Positions 28,158-36,541 of a DNA stretch of 64,000 nucleotides are shown one piece after another. Source of the DNA: Alloyangia pacifica (GTDB taxonomy: Bacteria > Pseudomonadota > Alphaproteobacteria > Rhodobacterales > Rhodobacteraceae). The DNA lies in assembly GCF_020524285.1 (NCBI RefSeq), contig NZ_JAIVKX010000003.1, positions 372,001-436,000 of the forward strand. The letters are read 5' to 3'. Within the stretch, counting starts at the first letter, position 1, and every line of letters begins with the position of its first letter. A program made the translations under genes and the position numbers. The notes under the pieces are model-generated. The model was not told where the DNA came from, did no database searches, and saw nothing but the letters and a program-made list of their open reading frames with translations.

Positions 28158-28970
28158 ATGTCCGCCACGCCTTTCGACAGCGCCCACCTGCACCGCCTCT
28201 TCCCCGCCGGGGATCTCGCCAAGCTGTTCTCCGACAGCGCCGAGGTCCGGGCGATCATGATCGTCGCGGGCACGCTGGCCAAGGTGCAGGGCGAGGCCGG
28301 GCTGATCCCCGAGACCGCCGCCAAGGCCATCCACCGCGCCTCGCTCGAGCTACAGATCGACCCCGGCGCGCTGGCGCAGGATACGACCAAGGCCGGCAGC
28401 GTGGTGCCGCCCCTGCTGCGCGCATTCGAGACGCTGATGCAGGCGCCGGACTACGCCCAGTACCTCGGCCAAGGCGCCCTGCCGGGCGACCTGCAGGATT
28501 GCGCGCTGGCGCTGCGCCTGCGGCAGGTGCTGACCCAGCTCGAGGCCGGCATAGATGCTCTTCCTGCGGGCGACGATCTGGCCGTTCTCAAGGCGGAGCT
28601 TCCGGCGCTGCGCGAGGCCCTGCTCTGCGTGAGCTATGGCGGCGAGAGCGCCGACGTACTGCGCCCGGCGTTGGCGGCCGCGCTGAACCTGGGCGACCGG
28701 GGCTGGGGCCCGGAGCGGAGCGCCCTCACCGCGCTGGCGGAGTGGGCGACCCGGCTCGTCTGCGTGCTGCGGAATCGCGCGCCGGACAGGGCGACTCTCG
28801 CGGCGCTGGCCGCACATGTGCAGGCGCTGAAGAGCTCGCTGGCCGCCACCCCCGGGACCGAGACGTCGCGACGCTACGTCGAATTGCTTGCCCTGCCGCA
28901 GCTCCTGCTGGCCACCGGCAGCGCCCTGTCGATTGCGACGAATCGCCAAGAAACAGGGCTACCCTCATAA
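28158..28970 (+). CDS. PcaB-like protein, reduced and lacking lyase signature
   Basis: A 270-residue protein whose first 140 residues resemble the N-terminus of 3-carboxy-cis,cis-muconate cycloisomerase (PcaB): FDSAHLHRLFPAGDLAKLFSD, then LAKVQGEAGLIPETAAKAIHRAS, and a DCALALRLRQVLTQLE helix. Full PcaB proteins are clearly longer. The GxTSQD loop is replaced by GALPGDLQD, and the fumarase/aspartase-family signature (GSSxMPxKxN) is absent. The C-terminal third shows no match. It is uninterrupted and closely follows two hydrolase genes, so it may be a retained non-catalytic protein rather than a fresh pseudogene. Confidence 0.65.
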   Translation: MSATPFDSAHLHRLFPAGDLAKLFSDSAEVRAIMIVAGTLAKVQGEAGLIPETAAKAIHRASLELQIDPGALAQDTTKAGSVVPPLLRAFETLMQAPDYAQYLGQGALPGDLQDCALALRLRQVLTQLEAGIDALPAGDDLAVLKAELPALREALLCVSYGGESADVLRPALAAALNLGDRGWGPERSALTALAEWATRLVCVLRNRAPDRATLAALAAHVQALKSSLAATPGTETSRRYVELLALPQLLLATGSALSIATNRQETGLPS

Positions 28971-29108
28971 AAATAAGGGGGAATATCTGGCGAGCCCTTG
29001 TCATTCCACTGAGGGTTGCGCTACCAGCGATCAGCCATCGAGACGCAAGACATCGTCCCTAGCCACGCTTCGCCGCGGCGAGCAACTCGTTTTCCGCGGC
29101 ACGCACCC

Positions 29109-29124
29109 TATATTTCGAAACATA
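29109..29124. promoter_or_regulatory. Palindrome upstream of the ArsR-family gene
   Basis: TATATTTCGAAACATA is a 16-base dyad centred on TCGA with one mismatched pair, 17 bases before the ATG of the ArsR-family regulator. Its place suggests an autoregulatory operator. AT-rich dyads are usual targets of ArsR-type repressors. Confidence 0.5.
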
Positions 29125-29141
29125 CTTTTGCAGAGGCACCG

Positions 29142-29471
29142 ATGGTGAAGGACACGACACTCACCCCCCCGCCCGAGGAAATGGCCGAGAACGCGCGCAA
29201 TGCCGCCGGCTTTCTGAAGACACTGGCCCACGAAGGGCGCCTGATGATCCTGTGCCACCTCGGCTCGGGCGAGAAGTCCGTGGGCGAGCTCGAAGGGCTG
29301 CTCGGCATGCGCCAGGCGGCGGTGAGCCAGATGCTGGCACGCCTGCGCGAAGAGGGCCTCGTGAACACGCGTCGCGACGGCAAGACGATCTACTACAGCC
29401 TCGCCACCGAGGACACCGCGCGGGTGATCGGCCTGCTCTACGAGATCTTCTGCGCCAAGGGGCCCTGCTGA
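29142..29471 (+). CDS. ArsR-family regulator with SqrR/BigR-like cysteines
   Basis: A 109-residue winged-helix regulator. The recognition helix is MRQAAVSQMLARLREEG (about residues 56-72) and the wing is TRRDGKTIYYSL. Cysteines lie at 38 (LMILCHLGSGEKSV), 104 (YEIFCAKG) and 109. The pair at 38 and 104 matches the spacing of the two cysteines that form a persulfide bridge in SqrR/BigR-type sulfide sensors; this is inference from family knowledge. A dyad sits in front of the gene. No sulfide oxidation genes are adjacent. Confidence 0.8.
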   Translation: MVKDTTLTPPPEEMAENARNAAGFLKTLAHEGRLMILCHLGSGEKSVGELEGLLGMRQAAVSQMLARLREEGLVNTRRDGKTIYYSLATEDTARVIGLLYEIFCAKGPC

Positions 29472-29472
29472 C

Positions 29473-31362
29473 TCAGCTCTCCGCGTCGCGCCATTCCCAG
29501 GGCCGCGTGTACGCCCCGAGGCAGCGCGCGATTGCCCTGTCGTCGTCGGCGCTGCGCCGCAGCTGCGCAACCAGCCCGCGCCGCCGGTCGTCGATCACCC
29601 CATCGACGCGCGCCGTCAGCCCCCCGGCCTCCAGCGCCGCGTCGTAGACCCGCGCGATCGCCCTTTTTCGCAGGTCGGGCTTGAATACCTTGCCGATTCC
29701 CGTTTTCGGAATCTCGGACAGGATTTCGAGGTGTTTCGGCCAGGCCGCCCGTTCGTGGATGTGCACCCGTGCGTGGGACAGGAGCTCTTCTTCGGTGACC
29801 ATCGCCCCCGCGACCAGCTCGACATAGGCGCAGGGCAGCTCGCCGGCATGCGAGTCGGGCTGTCCGATCGCCGCCGCCACGGCCACCGCCGGATGGGTCA
29901 TCAGCGCGTCCTCGATTTCGCCCGGGTCGATATTGTGACCGCCGCGGATGATCACGTCCTTGGCCCGGCCGGTGATCCACAGGTAGCCGTCCGCATCGAG
30001 CCGGCCCAAATCGCCGGTGCGCAGGAAGCGGCCCTCGACGTAGAGGTTCCGGTTGCGCTCGGCGTCGGTGTAGGTGGCACCCGGTGTCACGCCGGGGTTC
30101 GACACGCAGATCTCGCCGATCTCGTCGGTCGGACATTCCTGCGGGCCCGCGTCGGTCTGCCGGACAATCTTCACCTCGGTGTAGGGCAGCGGAAAGCCCA
30201 CCGAGCCGATCTTCTTCACCCCGTCGGGCGGGTTCACCGACACGAGGCAGGTCGCCTCGGTCAGCCCGTAGCCTTCGCAGATCGACAGGCCCGCGACCTC
30301 CTCGAAGCGCTTGAACAGCTCCGTCGGCATCGGCGCCGAGCCCGAGAAGGCGTAGCGCATGGTCGAGATATCGGCGTCCACCCTGCGCTGCATCAGCGCC
30401 GAGACCGCGGTGGGCACGGTGATCATGAAGCTGATCTTCCAGCGCTCGCAGAGCTTCCAGAAATTGTCGAAGACCCCGTCGCCGCGGTAGCCCGCCGGGG
30501 TCGGCAGCACCACATGCGCGCCCGAGGCGATCGCCGACATGATCACCACCTCGGTGGCGAAGACGTGGAACAGCGGCAGCGGGCACATGACGTTGTCGGT
30601 CTCGCGGAACAGCAGGCGCGAGCCGAGCCAGCCGTTGTAGAGCATCCCCGACACCCGGTGCTGCGCGACCTTGGGCATGCCGGTGGTGCCGCCGGTGTGG
30701 AAATAGGCGGCGGCGCGGTCCTCGGTCGACGGGGTGAAGGTCAGCCCGGTCGGCTGACGCGTCAGCTCGGCGTTGAAGCACTTGATGTCGGCGTGGTGGG
30801 TACGCGGCAGCTTGGGGCGCAGCAGCGGCACCAGCCACCGCTTCGGCGGGGTGAGGTAGCGGTTGAGATCGACCTCGAGCACCGTGACCACCCGCGGCGC
30901 ATGGCGGCAGGCCTCGGCCAGCTTCTGCGCGATGTCGGTCTTGGGGAAGGACTTCAGCGTTACCACGACCCGCGCGCCGGTCTCGCGCAGCAGCGCCGCG
31001 ATTTGCTCGGGCTCGAGCAACGGGTTGATCGGGGCGACGGTGCCCGCGGTGGCCGCGCCGAGAACGGTAAGCAGCGCCTCGGTGCAATTGGGCAGCACCA
31101 TCGCGACGACGTCGCCCTCCTGCACGCCGAGGCTGCGAAAGAGGTTGGCGGCCTGGTTGACGCGGCTTTCCAACTGCGACCAGCTCAACGTCTCGGCCGG
31201 ATCCTTCGCCCCGGAGAGCAACTGGAAGCTCACCGCCGGTCGATCCCCGAAGCGCGCGGCGGTCTGCGCGAGGCAGGCGTGCAGGCTCTCGGGCAGCCCC
31301 CGCTCGGACCAAGGTTTCTCAGCCTCGATCGCGGCGCGATCTTCCACTGTCACGAATTGCAT
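29473..31362 (-). CDS. Acyl-CoA synthetase (AMP-binding)
   Basis: A 629-residue adenylate-forming enzyme that activates a carboxylic acid to its CoA thioester via an acyl-AMP. The P-loop A3 motif is YFHTGGTTGMPKVAQ (about residue 220), A5 is GYGLTEATC, A7 is RTGDLGRLDADGYLWITGR, A8 is RAKDVIIRGGHNIDPGEIE, and the A10 lysine is in PKTGIGKVFK. I prefer the ATG at 31362 with GGAGGAG 10 bases upstream; a TTG two codons earlier is possible. The last codons converge with the ArsR gene, 1 bp apart. Chain-length preference is not readable. Confidence 0.88.
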   Translation of the reverse strand: MQFVTVEDRAAIEAEKPWSERGLPESLHACLAQTAARFGDRPAVSFQLLSGAKDPAETLSWSQLESRVNQAANLFRSLGVQEGDVVAMVLPNCTEALLTVLGAATAGTVAPINPLLEPEQIAALLRETGARVVVTLKSFPKTDIAQKLAEACRHAPRVVTVLEVDLNRYLTPPKRWLVPLLRPKLPRTHHADIKCFNAELTRQPTGLTFTPSTEDRAAAYFHTGGTTGMPKVAQHRVSGMLYNGWLGSRLLFRETDNVMCPLPLFHVFATEVVIMSAIASGAHVVLPTPAGYRGDGVFDNFWKLCERWKISFMITVPTAVSALMQRRVDADISTMRYAFSGSAPMPTELFKRFEEVAGLSICEGYGLTEATCLVSVNPPDGVKKIGSVGFPLPYTEVKIVRQTDAGPQECPTDEIGEICVSNPGVTPGATYTDAERNRNLYVEGRFLRTGDLGRLDADGYLWITGRAKDVIIRGGHNIDPGEIEDALMTHPAVAVAAAIGQPDSHAGELPCAYVELVAGAMVTEEELLSHARVHIHERAAWPKHLEILSEIPKTGIGKVFKPDLRKRAIARVYDAALEAGGLTARVDGVIDDRRRGLVAQLRRSADDDRAIARCLGAYTRPWEWRDAES

Positions 31363-31517
31363 TGCCAATGCGCTCCTCCACGCATGACGTCACCGCGGCG
31401 ACGCGGTGACACCGATCTCGAGTGTGGGAGGCAAGTGCGCCTCCCGCAAGGGCTGCGCCCATAGCACGTCGGCCCAGCGGCGCAAAGCCCGGATGGACCC
31501 GAGCCACGAGGACGCGC

Positions 31518-33317
31518 CTACTCGGCGGCGAGGCCGTCGGTGAACTGCAGCCGCGCCAGCCGGGCATAGAGCCCGCCCTCGGCAACCAGCGCGTCATGCC
31601 CGCCCTGCGCCACGATGCGCCCATGCTCCATGACGACGATGCGGTCGGCCTTCTTCACCGTGGCAAGCCTATGCGCGACGATGATCGTCGTGCGGCCCTC
31701 GGCCAGCGTGTCGACCGCCTGCTGCACCGCGCGCTCGCTCTCGGCATCGAGCGCCGAGGTCGCCTCGTCGAGCAGCAGCACCGGCGCATCGCGCAGGATG
31801 GCGCGGGCGATGGCCACGCGCTGCTTCTGCCCACCCGAGAGCATCACGCCGCGCTCGCCGAGGAAGGTATCGTAGCCCTCGGGCAGCGCGCTCAGGAAGT
31901 CATGCGCGGCGGCGGCACGGGCGGCGGCCTCGACCTCGGCATCGCTGGCACCGGGCCGCCCGAAGCGGATGTTGTCGCGCGCCGAGGCGGCGAAGATCAC
32001 CGGGTCCTGCGGCACCAGCGCGATGTGCCGGCGGAAGCCGTTGCGGCTCATCCGGTCAAGCGGCACCCCGTCGAGCAGCACCCGCCCCGCGTCGGGGTCG
32101 TAGAAACGCTGGATCAGCTGCACGATGGTGGTCTTGCCCGCGCCCGAGGGGCCGACGAGGGCGACGGTCTCGCCCGGCCGGATGTTCAACTCGATGCCGT
32201 CGAGCGCCTTGACGCCGGGCCGAGCGGGATAGGTGAAATCGACCTTGTCGAAGGTGATCTCGCCGCGCACGGTGCCGGGCACCGGCAGCGGCTGCGCGGG
32301 ATCGGTCACCGTGTCCTCGGCCTGCAGCAGCTCGACGAGCCGCTCGGTGGCGCCCGCGGCACGCTGCAGCTCGCCGAAGATCTCCGACAGCGCCGCCACG
32401 GCCCCGGCGACCATCACCGAGTAGATGACGAATTGCACCAGCGCCCCGGCGCTCATCTGCCCCGCGCGCACGTCCACCGCCCCGGCCCAGAGCACGCCGA
32501 CGATACCGGTAAAGACGAGGAAGATGACGATCGCCGTCATCAGCGCGCGGGTCTTCACCCGGCGGCGGGCCGCGTCGAAGCTCTTCTCGGTGACTTCGGC
32601 AAAGCCCTCGCGGCTGATCGCCTCGTGGGTGTAGCTCTGCACCGTCTGCACGGCGGAGAGCGCCTCGGCGGCATTGCCCGAAGAGACGGCGATCCAGTCC
32701 TGGTTCTCGCGGCTCAGCTTGCGCAGGCGGCGCCCGAGCGTGAGGATCGGCACGATCACCACCGGCACGATCAGCAGCACCATTCCGGTGAGCTTGGCCG
32801 AGGTGAAGAGCATCAGCGTCAGCCCGCCCGCGAAGAGCAGCAGGTTGCGCAGCGCGATCGACACCGACGAGCCGATCACCGAGAGGATCAGCGTGGTGTC
32901 GGTGGTGATCCGGCTGAGCACCTCGCCGGTCATGACGTTTTCGTAGAACGCGGGGGACAGGCCGATCACCCGGTCGAAGACCGCCTTGCGGATATCGGCC
33001 ACCACGCGCTCGCCGAGCCGGGTGACCAGCGCGTAGCGGGCGGCGGTGCCGAGCGCCAGCAGCGCGGCAATGCCGAGCGCCGCCATGAAGTAGCGGTCCA
33101 GAAGCGCCCCGTCCTGCGTGCCGAAGTTGTCCACCACCCGGCGCACCGCCAACGGCAGGGTCAGCGAGACGGTGGCGGTGGCGATCAGCGCGAGGATCGC
33201 GGCGATCATCAGCCCGCGATAGGGCTTCATGAAGGGCCAGAGGGCGCCCAGTGAGCCGAGTTTCCGGGATTTCTCGCGATCGTCCTGCACGGCGGCAGCC
33301 GGGTTTCCGTGGGCCAT
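31518..33317 (-). CDS. ABC exporter, MsbA-like (fused permease and ATPase)
   Basis: A 599-residue half-transporter with six membrane helices in the first 330 residues and a C-terminal nucleotide-binding domain. Walker A is VGPSGAGKTT (about residue 400), the signature is LSGGQKQRVAIARA, Walker B is VLLLDEATSALD, and the H-loop is IVAHRLATV. Such proteins work as homodimers and export lipids, peptides or drugs. AGGAGCGGG precedes the ATG. Placement next to the acyl-CoA synthetase gene is suggestive of a lipid substrate but no more. Confidence 0.9.
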   Translation of the reverse strand: MAHGNPAAAVQDDREKSRKLGSLGALWPFMKPYRGLMIAAILALIATATVSLTLPLAVRRVVDNFGTQDGALLDRYFMAALGIAALLALGTAARYALVTRLGERVVADIRKAVFDRVIGLSPAFYENVMTGEVLSRITTDTTLILSVIGSSVSIALRNLLLFAGGLTLMLFTSAKLTGMVLLIVPVVIVPILTLGRRLRKLSRENQDWIAVSSGNAAEALSAVQTVQSYTHEAISREGFAEVTEKSFDAARRRVKTRALMTAIVIFLVFTGIVGVLWAGAVDVRAGQMSAGALVQFVIYSVMVAGAVAALSEIFGELQRAAGATERLVELLQAEDTVTDPAQPLPVPGTVRGEITFDKVDFTYPARPGVKALDGIELNIRPGETVALVGPSGAGKTTIVQLIQRFYDPDAGRVLLDGVPLDRMSRNGFRRHIALVPQDPVIFAASARDNIRFGRPGASDAEVEAAARAAAAHDFLSALPEGYDTFLGERGVMLSGGQKQRVAIARAILRDAPVLLLDEATSALDAESERAVQQAVDTLAEGRTTIIVAHRLATVKKADRIVVMEHGRIVAQGGHDALVAEGGLYARLARLQFTDGLAAE

Positions 33318-33461
33318 TCCCGCTCCTTTGTCTTCAGGACGGTATTGCGGGCCCGCGCGGCCTGCGTCAAGGCGCGGCGTGTCACAGCCGCGCGCGCATT
33401 GCGGCTGCCGAGGCGCAGGGATCTGCAAACGACGGTATCGGGCAACGATGTCGGGGGAGTT

Positions 33462-33535
33462 TGGAGCGGGCGGCGGGAATCGAACCCGCGTCATTAGCTT
33501 GGAAGGCTAAGGTCTTACCACTACACAACGCCCGC
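33462..33535 (-). tRNA. tRNA-Gly (anticodon TCC)
   Basis: Minus-strand cloverleaf of 74 bases including an encoded CCA. The acceptor stem is GCGGGCG paired with CGCCCGC, the anticodon stem-loop is CTTAG/CCTTCCAAG with TCC at the centre, and the T arm contains GGTTCGATTCC. It decodes GGA and GGG. Confidence 0.96.
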
Positions 33536-33620
33536 GTAGTGGCGGGAGAGATATTGCAACCGGTCGGCCCGGTCAACCGCCCCCGCGCGGCTTTTGCAGG
33601 ATGCCGCCGCGTTTTTCCGG

Positions 33621-33650
33621 TGATCCAATCCGCGCGCCCCGGCGTAACCC
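33621..33650 (+). promoter_or_regulatory. Predicted RpoE promoter of the DUF2177 gene
   Basis: TGATCC (33621-33626), an 18-base spacer, and TAACCC (33645-33650). Box sequences and spacing are identical to the element before rpoE and nearly so to the one before the FAD oxidoreductase gene. The predicted start lies about 20 bases before the ATG at 33677, leaving room for the AAAGGA ribosome site. Confidence 0.78.
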
Positions 33651-33676
33651 CGAGGTAAGGTACCAAAGGACCTCCC

Positions 33677-34087
33677 ATGCAGACCCTCCTCCTCTACGGC
33701 ATCACGGCTGCCATATTCCTCGGCCTCGACATGCTCGGGCTGAAATACCTCATCCGCCCGGTCTTCGAGCGCCACGTGGGGCACCTGCTGGCAGAGCCGC
33801 TGCGGCTCGGACCGGCGGCAGGATTCTACCTTGCCTATGTGGTCGGGGTGCTTGTCTTCGTCTCGCTGCCGGCGCTGCGCGAGGGCGCGGCGCTGCAGGC
33901 GCTGTGGATGGGCGCGCTGCTCGGGCTGATGTGCTACGGCACCTACGAGATGACCAATTTCGCCACGCTGGCCGACTGGAGCTGGGAGCAGGTGATCGCC
34001 GACTGTCTCTGGGGCGCGGTGCTGACCGGTGTGTCCGCCTGGGCAGGGGTTGCGGCGGTTCTGGCGATCTTTCCGAGAGCGAGCTGA
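33677..34087 (+). CDS. DUF2177 membrane protein, probable RpoE-regulon member
   Basis: A 136-residue protein with four hydrophobic helices. It matches DUF2177: FLGLDMLGLKYLIRPVFERHVGHLL, then AAGFYLAYVVGVLVF and GLMCYGTYEMTNFATLADWSWEQVIADCLWG. The conserved Tyr/Asn/Trp residues near the last two helices suggest a buried functional site, but no activity is known. It is monocistronic and preceded by a promoter of the same form as the one before rpoE, so it is probably induced by RpoE-activating stress. Confidence 0.85.
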   Translation: MQTLLLYGITAAIFLGLDMLGLKYLIRPVFERHVGHLLAEPLRLGPAAGFYLAYVVGVLVFVSLPALREGAALQALWMGALLGLMCYGTYEMTNFATLADWSWEQVIADCLWGAVLTGVSAWAGVAAVLAIFPRAS

Positions 34088-34151
34088 CGACGTTCCTGAC
34101 CCGCCTCGCGTGAGCCCCCCTCCCCCCGCGACAGGTCCGGGGGTGAGGAGC

Positions 34152-34889
34152 TCAGCCCGCAAGCCGCGCCGTGAGGCGCAGCGCGACCGGGTAGGGCAAC
34201 AGCCGAAGCATCTTCAGCGCAAAGGTGAACCGCTTCGGGAAATGGATCTCGAAGCTGCGCCCGCTCATGCCCTTGGCGATGTCGCGCGCCGCTTGTTCCG
34301 GCTCGATCATCGCGGGCATCTTGAAATCGTTCTTGTCGGTCAGCCGCGTGCGCACGAATCCGGGGCAGACCAGCCGAACGTCGACCCTTGGCGCAAGCTC
34401 AACCCGCAACGTCTCGGCGAGGTTGATGATCGCCGCCTTGGTCGCGGAATAGGCCTGCCCCTTCGGCAGACCCACATAGCCCGCCACCGAGCCGAAGAGC
34501 GCAAGCTGCCCGCCCTCGCGCAGCACCTTCGGAGCGCATTGCGCCACCAGCAGCGTGCCGGTCACGTTCACCTGCACCAGCGCTGCGGTCTTCTCCGGAT
34601 CGAGGTCCACCACCCGCGCAGGATCGTAGAGCGCCGCGGTGCAGACGAGCGCATCGAGCTTGCCGCCCTCGGCGACCCGCTCGGAAGCGGCGCCGAGACT
34701 CTCGGCACGCGCAAGATCGAGCGGCACCACCTCGGCACCGCCACACTCTGCGGCGAGCGCCTGCAGCGCCTCCTCGTTGCGAGCAGAGAGCACCAGATGC
34801 GCGCCCTGCCCGGCCAGCTCCTTCGCCAGCGCCGCGCCGATGCCCGAGCTGGCGCCGATCAGCCAGATGCGTTTGCCGTCGAAACTCAT
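34152..34889 (-). CDS. SDR-family oxidoreductase, third gene of the rpoE operon
   Basis: A 245-residue classical short-chain dehydrogenase: GASSGIG (residues 12-18), the active-site Ser in LFGSVAGYVG, and YSATK with intact Tyr and Lys. It starts 2 bp after the chrR stop, so it is almost certainly cotranscribed with rpoE and chrR. In R. sphaeroides an SDR gene is part of the RpoE-controlled cluster near rpoE-chrR. The substrate is unknown; the C-terminal hydrophobic and basic tail (FTFALKMLRLLPYPVALRL) suggests membrane contact and a lipid substrate. Confidence 0.86.
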   Translation of the reverse strand: MSFDGKRIWLIGASSGIGAALAKELAGQGAHLVLSARNEEALQALAAECGGAEVVPLDLARAESLGAASERVAEGGKLDALVCTAALYDPARVVDLDPEKTAALVQVNVTGTLLVAQCAPKVLREGGQLALFGSVAGYVGLPKGQAYSATKAAIINLAETLRVELAPRVDVRLVCPGFVRTRLTDKNDFKMPAMIEPEQAARDIAKGMSGRSFEIHFPKRFTFALKMLRLLPYPVALRLTARLAG

Positions 34890-34891
34890 GG

Positions 34892-35527
34892 TCAGATGCG
34901 GAACAGCGGCTGCAGCAGGCGCGGAATCATCGCGCGGAACCGCAGCGGCGCGTCGGTGGCGGCAAGGCAGATGCAGGGCCCCTCGTCACCCGCCATGGGC
35001 TGGTGGTCGACATCGTCTGAAGCCACCTCGACATCCCCGGCGCCGAACCGCCCCTCACAGTCCGAGAAGCTGCCCTGCAGCACCAGCGTCAGCTCGAGCC
35101 CGCCGTGGGTGTGCTCGGGTACGGCGCGACCGCGCGGGATGTAGAGCAGGCGAAGCGAGCCCTCGGCATCGGCGCTGAGGATCTGCTGGCGGATGCCGCC
35201 GCCCAGCATTTTCCAGCGCGGCGGCTGGCCTTTCAGCGCCTCCATGACGGGGGCGGGAAAGATGCCCGACCCACGCTGCTGCGGAGGGGGTGGCGGCGCG
35301 CTGTCGAGCGCTGCGAAGAGACGGTCCTTTGCGCCGGAGGAGACGGCCGCGGGAGCCATGCTGGACAGCAGGGCGCCGCCCAGGGCCGCCTCGGTCTCGA
35401 CCGCGGCGCGGCAGGCATCGCAGAGCGACACATGCGCCGCGATCACAACCGCAAAGGGCTGCGGCAGCGTGCCTGCGGCATAGGCGCGAAGCATCTCCTC
35501 GGGGATATGATGGGTGATCTTGCTCAT
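34892..35527 (-). CDS. chrR: ChrR-type zinc anti-sigma factor
   Basis: ChrR holds RpoE inactive until singlet oxygen or related stress triggers its turnover. The 211-residue protein has the ZAS domain ligands His6, His32, Cys36 and Cys39 (HVSLCDAC) and a C-terminal cupin domain with PEHTHGGLELTLVLQG and a later VDHQP, supplying the cupin metal ligands. Its ATG overlaps the rpoE stop in an ATGA arrangement. In the characterised system the cupin part is needed for the singlet-oxygen response. Confidence 0.95.
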   Translation of the reverse strand: MSKITHHIPEEMLRAYAAGTLPQPFAVVIAAHVSLCDACRAAVETEAALGGALLSSMAPAAVSSGAKDRLFAALDSAPPPPPQQRGSGIFPAPVMEALKGQPPRWKMLGGGIRQQILSADAEGSLRLLYIPRGRAVPEHTHGGLELTLVLQGSFSDCEGRFGAGDVEVASDDVDHQPMAGDEGPCICLAATDAPLRFRAMIPRLLQPLFRI

Positions 35528-36081
35528 TGGGATCTCAGGTCGGTCAGGTCGCGCCGCAGGCGGTCGAGCCCGAGGCGGATACGGGATTTGATCGTGCCCA
35601 GCGGCAGGCCGGTGATCCGGCTGATCTCGCTGTGGGGCATTTCGTCCATGTAGGCGTGACGCAGCGCCTCGATCTGTTCGGGCCTCAGCTTCTGCAGCGC
35701 TTCGCGCAACTGCGCCGCCTCCTGCTCCATGGCGAGGATCTGCGGCGCGTCGGGCTCGGAACTCTCGGGCTCCTGCATCAGTTCCGGCTCGGGCAGCGGC
35801 TTGCGCCGGTAGAGGTCGATCTGGCGGTTGCGCGCGATCCGGTAGATCCAGGCCGAGGCCTCGGCCCGGTGCGGGTCGAATTGCGCCGCCTTGTTCCAGA
35901 CCGAGATCATCACGTCCTGCACCACGTCCTCGGCACTGCCGTCGCGCAACCCGCTGCGGATCAGCATCGCCTTCAGCCGGGGCGCGAAGAAATCAAACAG
36001 CCGACCAAAGGCCTCGCGGTCCCTGCGGTCGCGCACGGCAAGCAGCCATTGCGTCTGTTCGGTTCTTTGGGCGGGCGTCAC
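35524..36081 (-). CDS. rpoE: ECF sigma factor RpoE (ECF11 type)
   Basis: Group IV sigma factor of 185 residues paired with ChrR. Region 2 is AEDVVQDVMISVWNKAAQF with DPHRAEASAWIYRIARNR following, and region 4 is LRPEQIEALRHAYMDEM plus ISRITGLPLGTIKSRI. I chose the GTG at 36081 (VTPAQRTEQ) because AGGAG lies 6 bases upstream; longer in-frame reading upstream has no ribosome site and crosses the promoter. Its own promoter element (36194-36223) has the same boxes as the promoters of the putative target genes, which indicates autoregulation. Confidence 0.94.
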   Translation of the reverse strand: MTPAQRTEQTQWLLAVRDRRDREAFGRLFDFFAPRLKAMLIRSGLRDGSAEDVVQDVMISVWNKAAQFDPHRAEASAWIYRIARNRQIDLYRRKPLPEPELMQEPESSEPDAPQILAMEQEAAQLREALQKLRPEQIEALRHAYMDEMPHSEISRITGLPLGTIKSRIRLGLDRLRRDLTDLRSQ

Positions 36082-36193
36082 ACGGGTCTCCTTGCTCTTG
36101 CGTCGTATCACCAAGTTAGCAGGTCTCGGGCCTTCCGGCTGGAAAGCATCGAACGCTTCGGGCGTGGTGAGGCGGCCATCAAGAGACATGTAG

Positions 36194-36223
36194 GGGTTAC
36201 GGCGGCCAAGGCGAAAAGGATCA
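36194..36223 (-). promoter_or_regulatory. Predicted autoregulated rpoE promoter
   Basis: On the minus strand: TGATCC (36223-36218), an 18-base spacer, TAACCC (36199-36194). The predicted start near 36187 gives a leader of about 105 bases before the GTG of rpoE. Confidence 0.78.
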
Positions 36224-36478
36224 CCCGAGGTATGAATTTTTTTGCGGGCGCAAGCACTACGCCTGCAAAATGCATGGAGAGCGCCATGCCAAGGCGGGCC
36301 GATGGGATGGCGCCCCTCTGCCCGAGGCGCGCGCTTTTTGCCAGCCAAAGCCCTGCGTCCTCCGAGCAATGCGCGGCGATGACAGTTGCCTGCCCGCGCG
36401 CGGGGAGGTGCGCGCCCGACGACCGGTACACGTGCCCGGCGCATCCGAAAAAAATTCCCCCTCGCCTCAACGCCTTGG

Positions 36479-36508
36479 TGATCCATTTCGAATCCACATG
36501 CGTAACAA
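36479..36508 (+). promoter_or_regulatory. Predicted RpoE promoter of the FAD oxidoreductase-DUF1365-CFA operon
   Basis: TGATCC (36479-36484), an 18-base spacer and TAACAA (36503-36508). The leader to the GTG at 36542 is about 27 bases and contains GGAGG. The rest of the 460-base gap between rpoE and this operon holds no recognisable gene apart from the rpoE promoter. Confidence 0.75.
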
Positions 36509-36541
36509 TCATATGTCCAGTTTTTCGCGGCGGAGGTTTGC

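Noticed and set aside
28158-28970. Calling the PcaB-like gene a plain pcaB
   Set aside because: Half the usual length and no lyase signature, so the enzyme name would mislead.
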